A stretch of DNA of 64,000 nucleotides. It comes from Pseudoalteromonas luteoviolacea (GTDB lineage Bacteria > Pseudomonadota > Gammaproteobacteria > Enterobacterales > Alteromonadaceae). This document shows positions 25,524 through 35,183 of the stretch, piece after piece. The stretch is from assembly GCF_018100925.1 (NCBI RefSeq), contig NZ_JAGJEH010000002.1:496001-560000 (forward strand). The letters are read 5' to 3'. The notes beneath the pieces are model-generated. The model had not been told where the DNA came from and made no database searches. It was given only the letters and a program-made list of their open reading frames with translations. Position numbers and translations under genes: made by a program. Position 1 is the first letter of the stretch, and each line of letters opens with the position of its first letter.

Positions 25524-25850
25524 ATGAAATTAATTGGATTAGCAGCTTTACTATTTTTATCTATACCTTCGTTTGCGAATGATTGGAGTCAGGCGACAAA
25601 AGTTGCGGAAATCAATACTGGCTACACCGGTGGCTTTATATTGTTTCGTACAGAAAAAGCACATCACAATCCTAAAAACTGTGACGCAGCTTTTTATGCT
25701 GTCAGACAAGGAGATGCTGAGGTTGACCAAATCCTATCAGTCCTTTTAGCAGCACAAAAAAGCGGTGGCTCAATACAGGTTGGTGTCAACTCAAGTAAAT
25801 GCGATCAACATGGACGGATCTCCGTGTCTAGAATTAGAAGCTTGCCGTAA
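25524..25850 (+). CDS. Small secreted protein, paralogue of gene at 36504
   Basis: The 108-residue product has a signal peptide (IGLAALLFLSIPSFA) and a small mature domain with two Cys (KNCDAAFY, SSKCDQHG). The segment ILSVLLAAQKSGGSIQVGV matches MLSVILAAQMSGKKMRIFS in the protein at 36504, so both belong to one family of unknown function. The ATG at 25524 is chosen because GGAGAGG precedes it. It has its own AT-rich promoter region. Confidence 0.7.
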   Translation: MKLIGLAALLFLSIPSFANDWSQATKVAEINTGYTGGFILFRTEKAHHNPKNCDAAFYAVRQGDAEVDQILSVLLAAQKSGGSIQVGVNSSKCDQHGRISVSRIRSLP

Positions 25851-26087
25851 CTTCAGTAAATTGCTCGGCTTTACTTGGTGATATAGGAGTAAAGTTGAGC
25901 AATACTGCGATATGCCTCAGTGGCGATAAGGTTAAAATTTAACTCAAATCAATTAAATTGCCTTAGTACACAACACTTAAAAGCATAAAGTGTTTGTAGC
26001 TTACTCTAAGTTAAATTAAATACCTTCATTTAGCTTCAATTTGTTATAATTTAAAGCATTTTGACAAAGTGTGACAGGCTATAAACT

Positions 26088-26480
26088 ATGAGCATCTACG
26101 AAGAAGAATTGGAAGGTCGAGAGTTTGACTGGTTCGCTAATGATAGCGAAGGGAATATAGCTCTATTCGCAACGGCAGGCGAAGGCACAATACCCAACTT
26201 GGTGATTAAAAACTATGCAGATCATGATGCTGTTGCGGTGCAATTGGAATCTCCAAATTGGGGAAGCTCTGAAGTTTGGTCTGATTTTGCAAAGCTTGGT
26301 TTTTTTGTCTTCGATTGGGATTTGCATGGTGGTCCTTATAAAAGGGCGCAAAACCCTACGAGTAATATGAACGAACAATTGAGAAATACAATAATGGCGT
26401 TAGGGAGTATTCCTTCTCTACCGGTCAAGTTCGCGGAAATAGATGAAATAGCAAGTGGAATGCTTGGCAGCCACAAGTAA
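26088..26480 (+). CDS. Hypothetical soluble protein, immunity-like
   Basis: The 130-residue acidic protein begins with FDWFANDSEGNIALFATAGEG, a pattern I have seen in small proteins close to toxin loci, but I cannot name the family. It contains NWGSSEVWSDFAKLGFFVFDWD, rich in aromatic residues. No signal peptide. A TTGTTATAAT box lies about 45 bases ahead. The role is a guess. Confidence 0.55.
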   Translation: MSIYEEELEGREFDWFANDSEGNIALFATAGEGTIPNLVIKNYADHDAVAVQLESPNWGSSEVWSDFAKLGFFVFDWDLHGGPYKRAQNPTSNMNEQLRNTIMALGSIPSLPVKFAEIDEIASGMLGSHK

Positions 26481-27031
26481 ATTATCTAGTAAAAATGTGA
26501 TTCAGAGCTAGAGTTTTTTTGAGATATAAATCTAACGGTAATGTGAGCGCAGCAGAGGCGCTACGGTACATGTCCTAACTGTCTATTCAGATGAGCGTTT
26601 TTTAGAAAGTTTAGATATCCAACACGAACATAACTTTTCGGATGAGTTATCAAGTTGCACTCAATGGCAAATGTTCCACTGATGATGCAGGGGATTCAAA
26701 TCCTGGCAATGATTGACGAGTTATGTCAACAACTTAAGCAGGTAAAGAGACTTTTGATTAGCGTCAATTGCTGACGATTTTTGTGTCGCCAAAGTGTTTA
26801 AAAAGATTAAAAGTGTCCACTTTAAATTAAGTTTCAAAAAGTGCTGAGTGGATTTTCGTAGAGGATATTGCGCTAGAGTCAAGCTTTTTGAATATGCCTA
26901 GCGATTCTAGAGATGTTTCGGAAGTAATACCAAGCAAAGTTGTTTAAACAGCCGCGTAAAATAGCGGCCATCGCCGCAAATTTTACCTTGGTGAAGTTAT
27001 CTTGATTAGTTAACCGGAGAATATAGCTGAA
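26481..27031. other. 551-bp region without an intact gene
   Basis: Several short interrupted frames are visible, for example around 26590-26700, with no start and no ribosome site. The stretch looks like decayed cassette material; no attC-like copy is complete. Confidence 0.3.
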
Positions 27032-27688
27032 ATGATAGTAACTTTTGAAGGGGCGCCTGCTGTAGGTAAAAGCACAATCGCTTCAGTATTAAAAGATGAG
27101 CATGGGTGCTATGTAGTACCTGAAGTTAATAAATTATTTGGTAAAGATAATAGAGAGTCAGACCTATGGTACTACCAGAAACAAATTGAAAGGTGGCACA
27201 TTGCAAGTCGTTCTGCAAATGACGCTATGCTATCTATTTTAGATGGTGATGTTTTTCAACCGGTTTGGTTTGGTCTAACTTTCCCAGATGAGCATTGGGG
27301 ATGCTTTGACACTATTGTAAGCTTTTATCGAAAAATGTTAGATGGAAAACGAGTGTCGTTCCCGACTAAGTACGTCTACTTTCATGTGCCAGAACAAGTA
27401 AGAGCTAATAGAGAATTCGAGCGTTCATCACTTTTAGGTCGAAGCTCCGCAGTAATAGAAAAGAAAATCTCGAGGTTTCAGCACTTTAGTGCTTTGCAAA
27501 AAGACTATTTTACTGGGCTGAAAGAGGAGTTTCCGGAGCTGGTTCTTTTTCATGAATCGAATGAAATTAGTCGCTCTATCGAGCAAATCTTATCTTGCGA
27601 CGACAGTCATCAATATAAAGACAGTGATATTTTCGACTTTATGATTGAACGGTGTAGGGTTAATACGAGAGCAAAAGGAAACAGTTAA
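27032..27688 (+). CDS. P-loop kinase-like protein
   Basis: The 218-residue protein has a Walker A site in its first residues (EGAPAVGKST, K13), then a nucleoside-kinase or AAA-type layout with VFQPVWFG and a YVYFHVPEQVRANREFERSS segment that resembles the lid and the Arg-containing motif of small-molecule kinases. A phosphate-transfer activity is likely, but the substrate is unknown. GGAG lies 11 bases before the ATG. The gene is preceded by a region of decay. Confidence 0.65.
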   Translation: MIVTFEGAPAVGKSTIASVLKDEHGCYVVPEVNKLFGKDNRESDLWYYQKQIERWHIASRSANDAMLSILDGDVFQPVWFGLTFPDEHWGCFDTIVSFYRKMLDGKRVSFPTKYVYFHVPEQVRANREFERSSLLGRSSAVIEKKISRFQHFSALQKDYFTGLKEEFPELVLFHESNEISRSIEQILSCDDSHQYKDSDIFDFMIERCRVNTRAKGNS

Positions 27689-27872
27689 CATAGTCAGCAG
27701 AAGACTACGCGCAGCGAGAGCGCTATACATTACTTCTGGTCTTTTAGATTACGAAAATATTTATCAGCAATAGCTGCTGGCGAGAAAGGGGAAGATAAAA
27801 AGCCATATCACAGCTGCGTTGCTCAAACCTTAAACCCGCGTTATATTTTACGTTGTTCAAGGAGTTTACTTT

Positions 27873-28283
27873 ATGGCTACGAACTATAAATTTAAAAGGT
27901 TGAATGCAGGTAGGGAATATATTGCTGGTAATTATCATACCCCACTTAGCTTATCGGATATAGCGCAGTATGCGCATATGTCCCCATATCATTTTTTGCG
28001 CTCTTTTAAAGATACCTATGGAGAAACACCAAATGAATTCTTGGTTCGGCTTCGCGTCGAAAGCGCTAAGAAAATGCTAATCACCGAAAATTTTAGTGTA
28101 TCAGAGGTTTGCGAGAAAGTAGGCTACATAAGTCTTGGCAGCTTTTCTTCATTGTTTTTGAAGCAAACCGGTATGGCCCCAACTCTGTATCGCCGTAAGC
28201 TTTGGGCATTGTCTGCTGAGGCTTATCGCTTTCCTTCGCAGGCTATACCAGCGTGTTATGCCTATCATTTTTTGGGAAAATAG
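27873..28283 (+). CDS. AraC-family DNA-binding protein, short form
   Basis: The 136-residue protein consists almost only of an AraC-type double helix-turn-helix (PLSLSDIAQYAHMSPYHFLR; SVSEVCEKVGYISLGSFSSL; FLKQTGMAPTLYRRKLW). No effector domain is present. It probably controls the glyoxalase-like gene that starts 82 bases downstream in the same direction. AAGGAG precedes the ATG. It follows a degenerate cassette end (CCGCGTTATATTTT). Confidence 0.85.
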   Translation: MATNYKFKRLNAGREYIAGNYHTPLSLSDIAQYAHMSPYHFLRSFKDTYGETPNEFLVRLRVESAKKMLITENFSVSEVCEKVGYISLGSFSSLFLKQTGMAPTLYRRKLWALSAEAYRFPSQAIPACYAYHFLGK

Positions 28284-28364
28284 GAGAAGTGAGCAATATT
28301 GGAGAAATATCACGTTGATTATTTCTATAAGATAAAGGCAAATCAACAACAAAGGAATATTTAA

Positions 28365-28772
28365 ATGATTACATCCATAGCGCATGCAACAATATATGTA
28401 CTGAATCAGGAAGAAGCGCTTGATTTTTACCAAAATAAGCTTGGTTTCGAGGTCGGTGATGACATGAAAGTAGAAGGTGGCTTTCGCTGGCTAACTGTAC
28501 ACCCGAAATCTAAACCACAACTTCAATTGGTGCTAGCAGAGCCAAAAGAGGGGCCTATGTTCAGCAAAGATGCCGCTGAGAAAATACGCAATTTAATCAC
28601 AGAAGGTGCATTTGGCGCGGGCGTTTTCGAAACTGAAAATTGCCACAGAACCTATGAAGAGCTTGTGGCTAAAGGCGTTGAGTTTATTCAACCACCTACA
28701 AAACAGCTCTATGGTGTTGAAGCTATGGCTATTGATAACTCAGGGAACTGGTTTAGTTTGGTTGAGCGCTAA
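28365..28772 (+). CDS. VOC-family (glyoxalase-like) protein
   Basis: The 135-residue protein has the paired beta-alpha-beta pattern of vicinal oxygen chelate proteins: HATIYVLNQEEALDFYQNKL, WLTVHPKSKPQLQLVLAEP and EAMAIDNSGNWFSLVER. Such proteins are metal enzymes or bind drugs such as bleomycin. The substrate cannot be assigned. The usual start His and end Glu residues are present (H7, E134). Neighbour of an AraC-type regulator, a pairing known from other genomes. Confidence 0.8.
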   Translation: MITSIAHATIYVLNQEEALDFYQNKLGFEVGDDMKVEGGFRWLTVHPKSKPQLQLVLAEPKEGPMFSKDAAEKIRNLITEGAFGAGVFETENCHRTYEELVAKGVEFIQPPTKQLYGVEAMAIDNSGNWFSLVER

Positions 28773-28876
28773 AATAAAGTTTAATGAGTGATACGAGCAA
28801 GGCGTCGCGAGTGGCGCCTCGCTTCTAGTATTTTGAGCATTTATGTAGTTTACTGGTAGTTTAAAAGAGGTATGTT

Positions 28877-29182
28877 ATGTTGATATCAATATGTCTAGTG
28901 GCCATTTGGGCAATCTTAATGCTGCGTTCGGGTTTGGCCGAATATAAGTACTATCAATCGGTTAAAAACCTTGAACCTGAGATTTGGGCACAATTAGGTT
29001 CGCCAAAATACTTTAAAGTCCCCGTCGCTTTTGTCTCCTCAAAAGGTGTAAAACTGTTGCAAGGCGCTTCTAATAAAACGGTGCTTGCACTTGCATGTAA
29101 ACACCGTCAGGCAGGTATACAATTGTTGGCGTATATTGTATTGGTTTTGGTTGTAAGTATTGTATATTTTAAAGTTGCCTAA
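28877..29182 (+). CDS. UspB-like two-span membrane protein
   Basis: The 101-residue product has N- and C-terminal hydrophobic spans (LISICLVAIWAILML; LLAYIVLVLVVSIVYF) around a charged middle (YYQSVKNLEPEIWAQLGSP). This layout recalls universal stress protein B, but similarity is modest. AGAGG precedes the ATG. A degenerate cassette end follows its stop. Confidence 0.5.
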   Translation: MLISICLVAIWAILMLRSGLAEYKYYQSVKNLEPEIWAQLGSPKYFKVPVAFVSSKGVKLLQGASNKTVLALACKHRQAGIQLLAYIVLVLVVSIVYFKVA

Positions 29183-29277
29183 CAAGACGAGTAAAAACGA
29201 GGGGGCTGAAATACTTATTGGGCTCGCTTTAATTTATATTGTTGTCAACAAATTCGTACTGAGTAGAGCAAGGTTGT

Positions 29278-29670
29278 ATGCAAATAACGAACGCTTTAAT
29301 CCTAAGTCTGCTTTTTACAACGTGCGCATCAATTGCCAATTGCCCGGAACCGCAAAGTTTAGACATTCAAACTTCAATTAAAAAAAGAGGGGTTGAAGTT
29401 GAAGGCCATGGTTTCATGGACATTGTCACTATATCAGTCCCACAGTCTGTGAGCAGAATTCCGTTTGAAAGTATTCAACTAACTTATGGTGAAGTTGCTG
29501 AATACTGGATCCCTCTTGATACAAAAGTGTATCACGACCGCATAATTGCCAAACTCAATGGCTACCAAGCCTCAATTGAAGGCTTCGAGTTTCAGGTCAA
29601 CTATACCAATGGTTTGTGCTCTTTCTATCAAACCGGTTCAATTAGCAGCGCATATAGCAAGGTAAATTGA
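29278..29670 (+). CDS. Small secreted protein of unknown function
   Basis: The 130-residue product has a signal peptide (ALILSLLFTTCASIANC) and a beta-rich mature domain (DIVTISVPQSVSRIPFESIQ; GLCSFYQTGS) with two Cys that could pair. No family is recognised. It lies after a degenerate cassette end. Confidence 0.55.
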   Translation: MQITNALILSLLFTTCASIANCPEPQSLDIQTSIKKRGVEVEGHGFMDIVTISVPQSVSRIPFESIQLTYGEVAEYWIPLDTKVYHDRIIAKLNGYQASIEGFEFQVNYTNGLCSFYQTGSISSAYSKVN

Positions 29671-29882
29671 GGAACCAGACGAAATTGATCTAAAACGTGG
29701 CTGCAAGGTGAGCGCATTGCAGGCTAATCCAACAGGTATGTAATGAATGGTATTTCTCGTACAATAGTTTAGTTCGTAGCATTCACCATTGATTGGATAT
29801 GAGATAATTATGAATACCGGGCTGTTTAATTGTTCAAATTAGGCGCACAATATTTCTACCCCTTAGCGAGTACTCACAGAAT

Positions 29883-30353
29883 ATGATTGAACGAGAAAAA
29901 ATCAAAGATGTATTGCCTGTCTTTTTGGAGTATAAAGACCAAAGTGATTCGGATATCACTGACAGATTAACACACCATGGATTAAACCTTACGGAGGCTG
30001 AGCGGGTCTCAGCATTCTTACCAAGTGCATTCTGTCGCATAGTTTTGGGTCACAAACTTGATTTGAACTTTCCTAATACCTATAAAGTTTATGGTAAAGA
30101 AGGCGAGTACGCTTATTCAGAAGAGCCAATCTACAAATTGGCTATCGATATTGCCTCAGAAATTTATCACAATGAACCTGAATTTGCGGACATTTTTAAT
30201 AGTATTGTCGCACGCAGCGCTGAGTTCAATGTCGTGAATCAAGCGTTAAATAAGGGGAGTGAAATTACCGGTAGTAGCCTGCAAGCTACGACCTACTTTG
30301 GCTATAAAACGTTAGGCAAAAAGCGAAGCCTACTCTCGAGAATATTCGGCTAG
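29883..30353 (+). CDS. Hypothetical soluble protein
   Basis: The 156-residue protein is helical and acidic: IKDVLPVFLEYKDQSDSD, ERVSAFLPSAFCRIVLGH and a central IASEIYHNEPEFADIFNS. No signal. A basic Ser/Arg C-terminus (KKRSLLSRIFG) could touch a membrane. It has no clear ribosome site. The family is not recognised. Confidence 0.55.
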   Translation: MIEREKIKDVLPVFLEYKDQSDSDITDRLTHHGLNLTEAERVSAFLPSAFCRIVLGHKLDLNFPNTYKVYGKEGEYAYSEEPIYKLAIDIASEIYHNEPEFADIFNSIVARSAEFNVVNQALNKGSEITGSSLQATTYFGYKTLGKKRSLLSRIFG

Positions 30354-30491
30354 TAAAATCTAAATGCTATCACCAATTTAACAACTATTGTGAGATCATA
30401 GTTTGGAGGATATAACTGATACCTCAACTGAGGTTCACAAAGAGCGTCAGCATTACGGCGACTAACAAATAATAGGAGAAGATTTTAAAGT

Positions 30492-30588
30492 GCCTAATAA
30501 CTTAAACGTAACTAGGACGCAAAACAGCAAGCCTGTGTTCTTTCTCTCTCCCTTCAACCTGCATGCAGTGCAAAGCGAGCGTTAGTCA
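30492..30588 (+). repeat. attC-like cassette site
   Basis: It starts GCCTAATAACTTAAACG, has arms GCAAAACAGCAAGCCTG and TTCAACCTGCATGC, and ends AAGCGAGCGTTAGTC just before the next start codon. Confidence 0.65.
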
Positions 30589-30591
30589 TCC

Positions 30592-30984
30592 ATGAAGCGT
30601 TTAGTAAGAAACTTATGTCTTGTCGCTTTGTCTATGCTCTCGGGAGTATCAGTGGCAGTTGATATTGAACACCCCATAAATGTAAAGTGGGTTGATGGTT
30701 ATGCTGTTATTTCTAATGAAAAAAAAGCTATCAATATCACAATCGACAATGTCTCCTTGCTTTTGAATATTAGTGCAGTTTTTGAGGATGAAAGTACGTA
30801 CTTCATAGCTTATCACTGCACAGCGACTAAGTATGACGCGAACGCAGAAGTTGTCGGCTTATACGTAAGCGAGGTTGATATTGTGTCTATCTCAAAAGCA
30901 AAACAGAGTGCAGTTGATTGTGGGTTCGGCATTGTTTTGGACATGTCATTAGCTGACAAAGTAATAAGTGCAGTTAAAGAATAG
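30592..30984 (+). CDS. Small secreted protein of unknown function
   Basis: The 130-residue product has a signal peptide (LCLVALSMLSGVSVA, cleavage before VDIE) and a beta-rich mature part with two Cys (YHCTATKYD, VDCGFGIV). Its start lies only four bases after an attC-like end, so it has no room for a separate ribosome site; the repeat end must supply it. Function unknown. Confidence 0.6.
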   Translation: MKRLVRNLCLVALSMLSGVSVAVDIEHPINVKWVDGYAVISNEKKAINITIDNVSLLLNISAVFEDESTYFIAYHCTATKYDANAEVVGLYVSEVDIVSISKAKQSAVDCGFGIVLDMSLADKVISAVKE

Positions 30985-31324
30985 TTATTGGTGCTAGTGA
31001 AGTTCCTGGCGACTATAGAGCGAAGCTAATCGCCAAGTAGTGGATGGATATAAACTTGCTTTTGAAGGTTACAAGGTTAGATTCGTAAAAACGTTGCAAG
31101 CTTGGACTCTCTGGTGATTTACCTTTGCCTTTCGATAGGAGATTAATATTGTTTTTAATAGTTCTTACCTATATACAGTCTGTGGTGTAGAGCTTAAGTT
31201 AATTGGCAATGGGTTGTATTAACTACTTTCTAGCATTTTAGTTTGCGTAACTTCATGGCTAGTGCTTTCCAAACTTTTAAGCACCGTATACTGCGAGTGT
31301 TGATTATAATAAATGGAGTTTTAT
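30985..31324. other. Non-coding region between cassette genes
   Basis: Only short broken frames are visible. Sequence such as GATTCGTAAAAACGTTGC and TTTGCCTTTCGATAGG has cassette-end flavour, but no complete attC-like structure can be drawn. Confidence 0.3.
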
Positions 31325-31882
31325 ATGAAATGGTATTTAGGCGTTGCGTTCGGAGCTCTTTCATTCAATAGTGTATCTGATACGGTCAATATTGAAGCTA
31401 AAGGTAATTTAGAAGCATTTACCCCAGCACGATGTGTTGAAATGACAGAACTATCTAACAAGCAAAGTCCTGCCGATATTTTTATTGGGGTTGCTGAATG
31501 TTTATCAAACAAAGAGTTTGGTAAAGCGTCTGAGCTACTTTTGGCTGCATTAGCTTATGGCAAATATGACACTTTGAGGGTTAAAGATAAGTCCGCCCAT
31601 CAAGCTATCTCGGTGTTACGAATGAACTCACTTTCTCAACTTTCGGAATTGGAGTTAAAAGAGTTACAAAGCACATTTGCTGCGTTGATGAATAACCCAA
31701 TTGAAAAGAAAAAATTATGCAATAAGCTGGAAAAACTCGGTAGTCCTCAATATATACCTAAGTATATGATACAGCATGGTATCTCAGCGTTTACGGGAAA
31801 AAATAAAGTTTTAGTCGATGATTTTGATGCGCACGCGGCTTGGAGTGAAGTTAAAGCTGAATATGCCAAGTGTAATTTATAA
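31325..31882 (+). CDS. Secreted helical protein
   Basis: The 185-residue product has an N-terminal signal (WYLGVAFGALSFNSVSD) and then a helical Sel1/TPR-like segment (PADIFIGVAECLSNKEFGKA, SELLLAALAYGKYD), ending with a Cys (AKCNL). The ATG at 31325 is chosen since it follows AAATGGAG. It is followed after 26 bases by a small membrane protein gene, maybe co-transcribed. Exact function unknown. Confidence 0.6.
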   Translation: MKWYLGVAFGALSFNSVSDTVNIEAKGNLEAFTPARCVEMTELSNKQSPADIFIGVAECLSNKEFGKASELLLAALAYGKYDTLRVKDKSAHQAISVLRMNSLSQLSELELKELQSTFAALMNNPIEKKKLCNKLEKLGSPQYIPKYMIQHGISAFTGKNKVLVDDFDAHAAWSEVKAEYAKCNL

Positions 31883-31908
31883 ACTAACAAGTCATTGAGG
31901 GTGTTTGA

Positions 31909-32145
31909 TTGATAGGAAAACTCGTAAAGCTCGTACCACTTATTATAGGCTGTGCATTGGCGTATATTGGTTATAAAGACATTAACTCAGCTCCGGCGGA
32001 GCATTTTGGGTGGATTACACTGGTGTTTGGTGGGCTGTTAATTTTAAGCTCCCTCCGTTCGTCGAAAAATAAAACCAGATATAGCATCGAATCTGATCTT
32101 GATAGCACAGGAGGAGATGGTGGTTCTTGCGGTGGCGGCGAATAG
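31909..32145 (+). CDS. Small membrane protein with Gly-rich tail
   Basis: The 78-residue product starts at a TTG. It has two short hydrophobic spans (LVPLIIGCALAYIGYKD; FGWITLVFGGLLILSSL) and ends in a Gly-rich acidic tail (DSTGGDGGSCGGGE) like that of the protein at 22830. No family is recognised. Follows the secreted protein gene at 26 bases. Confidence 0.5.
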   Translation: MIGKLVKLVPLIIGCALAYIGYKDINSAPAEHFGWITLVFGGLLILSSLRSSKNKTRYSIESDLDSTGGDGGSCGGGE

Positions 32146-32258
32146 GCCACTGAGCAAAGGAATATAGGCAGTAGGCATAATGTGCCTTTTGCGTCGGCGT
32201 AAGTATTCAAGTGTAGTTTGACTATATCATTTTAAGTTTAATCATATCAGGAGTTATT

Positions 32259-32579
32259 ATGGCGTCACATGAACTAGGGCCGCCTAAGGGAGTGTCCGAT
32301 GAAGATTGGAAAGCTTTTCTAGAGCATGAAGAAAGCTGGCAGGCCATGTTAAAGCAGCGCTTTGACGATGAGCTCAAATTATCACCCCCAATACCTCCTT
32401 GGATAAAATATCCTGAACACGATTCGGATAGCATGTTTTGGCGCATGGGGATAGGAGAAGAGTATTTATCGGATTACTTTGGCATATACCTAAAATATGC
32501 CAGCAAAGACGATTTAGAATCCTACAAATTAGCGTATCCTGCGCCAAATGATTGGCTAGTTTGGTATAACAAGAATTGA
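32259..32579 (+). CDS. Hypothetical soluble protein
   Basis: The 106-residue protein is acidic and aromatic (DEDWKAFLEHEESWQAML; SPPIPPWIKYPEHDSD; DYFGIYLKYASKDD). There is no signal and no known motif. AGGAG lies in front of the ATG. Cassette context with function unknown. Confidence 0.55.
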   Translation: MASHELGPPKGVSDEDWKAFLEHEESWQAMLKQRFDDELKLSPPIPPWIKYPEHDSDSMFWRMGIGEEYLSDYFGIYLKYASKDDLESYKLAYPAPNDWLVWYNKN

Positions 32580-32926
32580 GTAACGCAAAAGAGTTTAATG
32601 ACTACACCTCCGCATAGATAAATTTCAAAGTCTGTAGCCATGAACCATCCACTAGTTATATTTTTATGGAATACCATGGTTCTAGGCACAGGATCTGCGC
32701 ATTATAAAAATTTATTTGTTTCGAGCGTATGGGGGCCAGCTGTTTTTCTTTTTGGCCTTTAGAGTTAAACTTTTTTGTCAGAAGTTATTAAACTTTATGT
32801 ATTTAAAATAAAACACGACAAAGAGTGCAAAAACGAGGTGATTGAACTTACTCTTGCCTTACAGTGCTTTAGCCAGTATTTTAATCAATTTTACGGGTCT
32901 GATTTAATTGGGGGTTGGGGCAACTC
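32580..32926. other. Non-coding region with weak attC-like end
   Basis: No gene is visible. GAGTGCAAAAACGAGGTG and TTTTAGCCAGTATTTT around 32823-32884 may be a degraded cassette site. The rest has no recognisable content. Confidence 0.3.
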
Positions 32927-33145
32927 ATGAAGCATAGATTTAATGTATTCGGCAAAGTTATGTCGGTTTATCGTGAAGCGAACGAATGGATTTTATACAC
33001 TGAATCCGATACGGGAATGAGGGCTAGAGTATATGATGTCGTCATTCCTTCGGAGCTGGCAGAAGATAAACTTGCACAGTTTTTAGACGATGTTTTTCAT
33101 GAGCTTGCAAACCCGCGTTATCAATCAGTATTTAAGGTTGACTGA
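32927..33145 (+). CDS. DUF7661-like small protein
   Basis: The 72-residue protein has FNVFGKVMSVYREANEW and VVIPSELAEDKLAQFLDDVF, which from memory fits the DUF7661 family (unknown function). The ATG at 32927 gives the usual family start MKHRFNVFGK. It is probably cytoplasmic. Such genes are common in cassette arrays. Confidence 0.6.
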   Translation: MKHRFNVFGKVMSVYREANEWILYTESDTGMRARVYDVVIPSELAEDKLAQFLDDVFHELANPRYQSVFKVD

Positions 33146-33225
33146 GGCCAGCAATATTCGAACTAACTCAACTCTGTCCAACTACTTTATATGCTCAAGA
33201 CAAACATTAGTTAGTGGTCGAATTT

Positions 33226-33549
33226 ATGAAGATTATATCAATAGTATCTGATCCAATAGAAAAAGCAGACTTGTATTTCGGTATTAACCCTAGTGATCGT
33301 AAACGACCGTTTGTATTGGGTGCAAATAGCAATGCTCAAGGGGTCCTGTCTATTGCTAGTTGGGGCGCAGCTTCCACATTCGGTCTTGAGAATCTAAATA
33401 GCATTGATGGGTCCATGTGGAAAGACTGGCGTGCGTCTTTACGCCATGTTGGTTGTGATTGGGTGATCCCTATCATAGAGAAAGCAGAAAAGACCAATAA
33501 TCTTGATATGGCAGTCGCTGAAATATTACAAAGAGCGAACCAAGAATAA
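33226..33549 (+). CDS. Hypothetical soluble protein
   Basis: The 107-residue product starts MKIISIVSDPIEKADLYFG. It has a basic, Gly-rich middle and a Trp-rich helix (SMWKDWRASLRHVGCDWV). No signal peptide is present. The GTG start four codons earlier is less likely. Family not recognised. Confidence 0.5.
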   Translation: MKIISIVSDPIEKADLYFGINPSDRKRPFVLGANSNAQGVLSIASWGAASTFGLENLNSIDGSMWKDWRASLRHVGCDWVIPIIEKAEKTNNLDMAVAEILQRANQE

Positions 33550-33821
33550 GTTTTGTGTAGAGCAATGAATAAGTGCATTCAATGAATACGCGTCCCGCCG
33601 TATTTCATCTTTGCTAGTGTGCCGGGCAATAGACCACATGGGTTTGTTGTTTTGGTTGGATTTTATTCGTGTTTTCAGAATTTCATTTTGGGAAGGTATT
33701 TGATTTCAAACTAAGTAAAATACATTTAATCAACGTCGTTGAGCCAAAGGGTAAGATGCTTGGCTTGTGCTATTTGGGGCCAAATATTAGCATTTCCTGG
33801 ATAGAAACCTCGGAGTCATGG

Positions 33822-35030
33822 ATGAGTCAAATGAATAAATACGTTTTTTTAGTACTGCTAATCACCATTCACTTTACAATTCCCAGCAAGGTTATGGCAA
33901 ACAACAGCCTAATCCAGAAGGTTGACTACCATAGTAACTATCAGCCTATGCTAGACAATCTTATATCTGAACACATTCCCGGAGCCGTTTTATTGGTTAA
34001 ATCACAAGGCGGTGTTTATATCGGAAGTGCAGGTTTTAAAGACTTGGAAAAAAAGCAGCCAATGACAACGGATATTGTCATTCCCAATGGGAGTGCCGGC
34101 AAAAAGTTAACTGCTTTGTTGGCTGCCATGTTGGCAGATGAAGGTGTGATCAACCTAGACGTTTCCATCAGTACATACTTGGATCGTCAATTGCTTGGGC
34201 AAATTCAGCATTCAGATCGAATGACAATAAGGCAGTTGTTAAATCACACAAGTGGTATTTTCGAATATAACGATGCCAGTGATTATGCCTTTTTCAAAGC
34301 ACAATTTGCTCAAAAAGATAAAGTTACGACAGACATGTTCCCTCTGGGTTTTGCTTTGAACCAGCCTGCTAATTTTAAGCCCGGGAAAGAATATGCTTAT
34401 TCTAATACTGGGTATGCTTTAGCAGGAGTCATATTAGAGCGAGTATTAAAACAACACCCCTCTGTAGCGATTAGAAACAAAATACTCGAACCACTAAAAA
34501 TGACATCTAGTTACTCAAAAGGTGTTGAACAGCACATGCCTAAACTGGCTTCGGGCTTCTTTATAAATGATTCAGACCCCGCGTTTCCACTCCCCATGAA
34601 TGTTTGGGTAGATACAAAAGAAATTATAGGCACAACCGCGACCTCTGACGCACCGTTGGCTTCAAGTGTTAGTGATATGGCAAAACTACTAAGAGCTATT
34701 GTGCGTGATAACGGAACTGTTAGTCGTAGCGTGAGAGCTACAATGATAGGAGAGAAGAGCCTAGTAGAGTCTTGGGGGCCTCGTTTTTATTCTTCATCTG
34801 ATTTTCACTATGGACTTGGAATTTGGGTGGAGAAGGTAAGAGGTAAGACATTTTATCACCATGGTGGTACTGAGTTTGGCTATTTTACTCAAAACATTTA
34901 TATTCCCGATGGCGATGTCAGTATTACTGCTTTTGCAAATTGCGGTGTAAACGAGCAGTGTGAATCGGAATTTCAAAATTTTACTTTTGCGGTACTAGAT
35001 TCATTTTTAAAAGTGCGGCAGGGTATATGA
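33822..35030 (+). CDS. Exported S12 serine hydrolase (beta-lactamase family)
   Basis: The product is about 402 residues with a signal peptide (FLVLLITIHFTIPSKVMA). Motifs of the S12/class C family are Ser-x-x-Lys in IPNGSAGKKLTAL, Tyr-Ser-Asn in YAYSNTGYALAG and His-x-Gly in FYHHGGTEFGY. Such enzymes hydrolyse D-amino peptides or esters; beta-lactam action is not implied. Start chosen at an ATG after CGGAG. The upstream 100 bases carry a degenerate cassette site (ATGCTTGGCTTGTGC...GGCCAAATATTAGCAT). It is one of the largest array genes. Confidence 0.8.
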   Translation: MSQMNKYVFLVLLITIHFTIPSKVMANNSLIQKVDYHSNYQPMLDNLISEHIPGAVLLVKSQGGVYIGSAGFKDLEKKQPMTTDIVIPNGSAGKKLTALLAAMLADEGVINLDVSISTYLDRQLLGQIQHSDRMTIRQLLNHTSGIFEYNDASDYAFFKAQFAQKDKVTTDMFPLGFALNQPANFKPGKEYAYSNTGYALAGVILERVLKQHPSVAIRNKILEPLKMTSSYSKGVEQHMPKLASGFFINDSDPAFPLPMNVWVDTKEIIGTTATSDAPLASSVSDMAKLLRAIVRDNGTVSRSVRATMIGEKSLVESWGPRFYSSSDFHYGLGIWVEKVRGKTFYHHGGTEFGYFTQNIYIPDGDVSITAFANCGVNEQCESEFQNFTFAVLDSFLKVRQGI

Positions 35031-35183
35031 CAAGTACTTGCGGTCACGCGTTTTCAAACAGCATGAATGGCTTTGCCATTGTGCGTGATAGTAAGTTCTA
35101 CCTATGCCTGTGATGGAAACTGACTTGTCTATTTTGATTTTTTAATCCCAGCTTATAAGTGGGTTATATACGAATGGTGAAAT

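Noticed and set aside
322..30588. CRISPR array from repeated palindromes
   Set aside because: Repeats vary in sequence, are 80-120 bp and are spaced by genes rather than short spacers.
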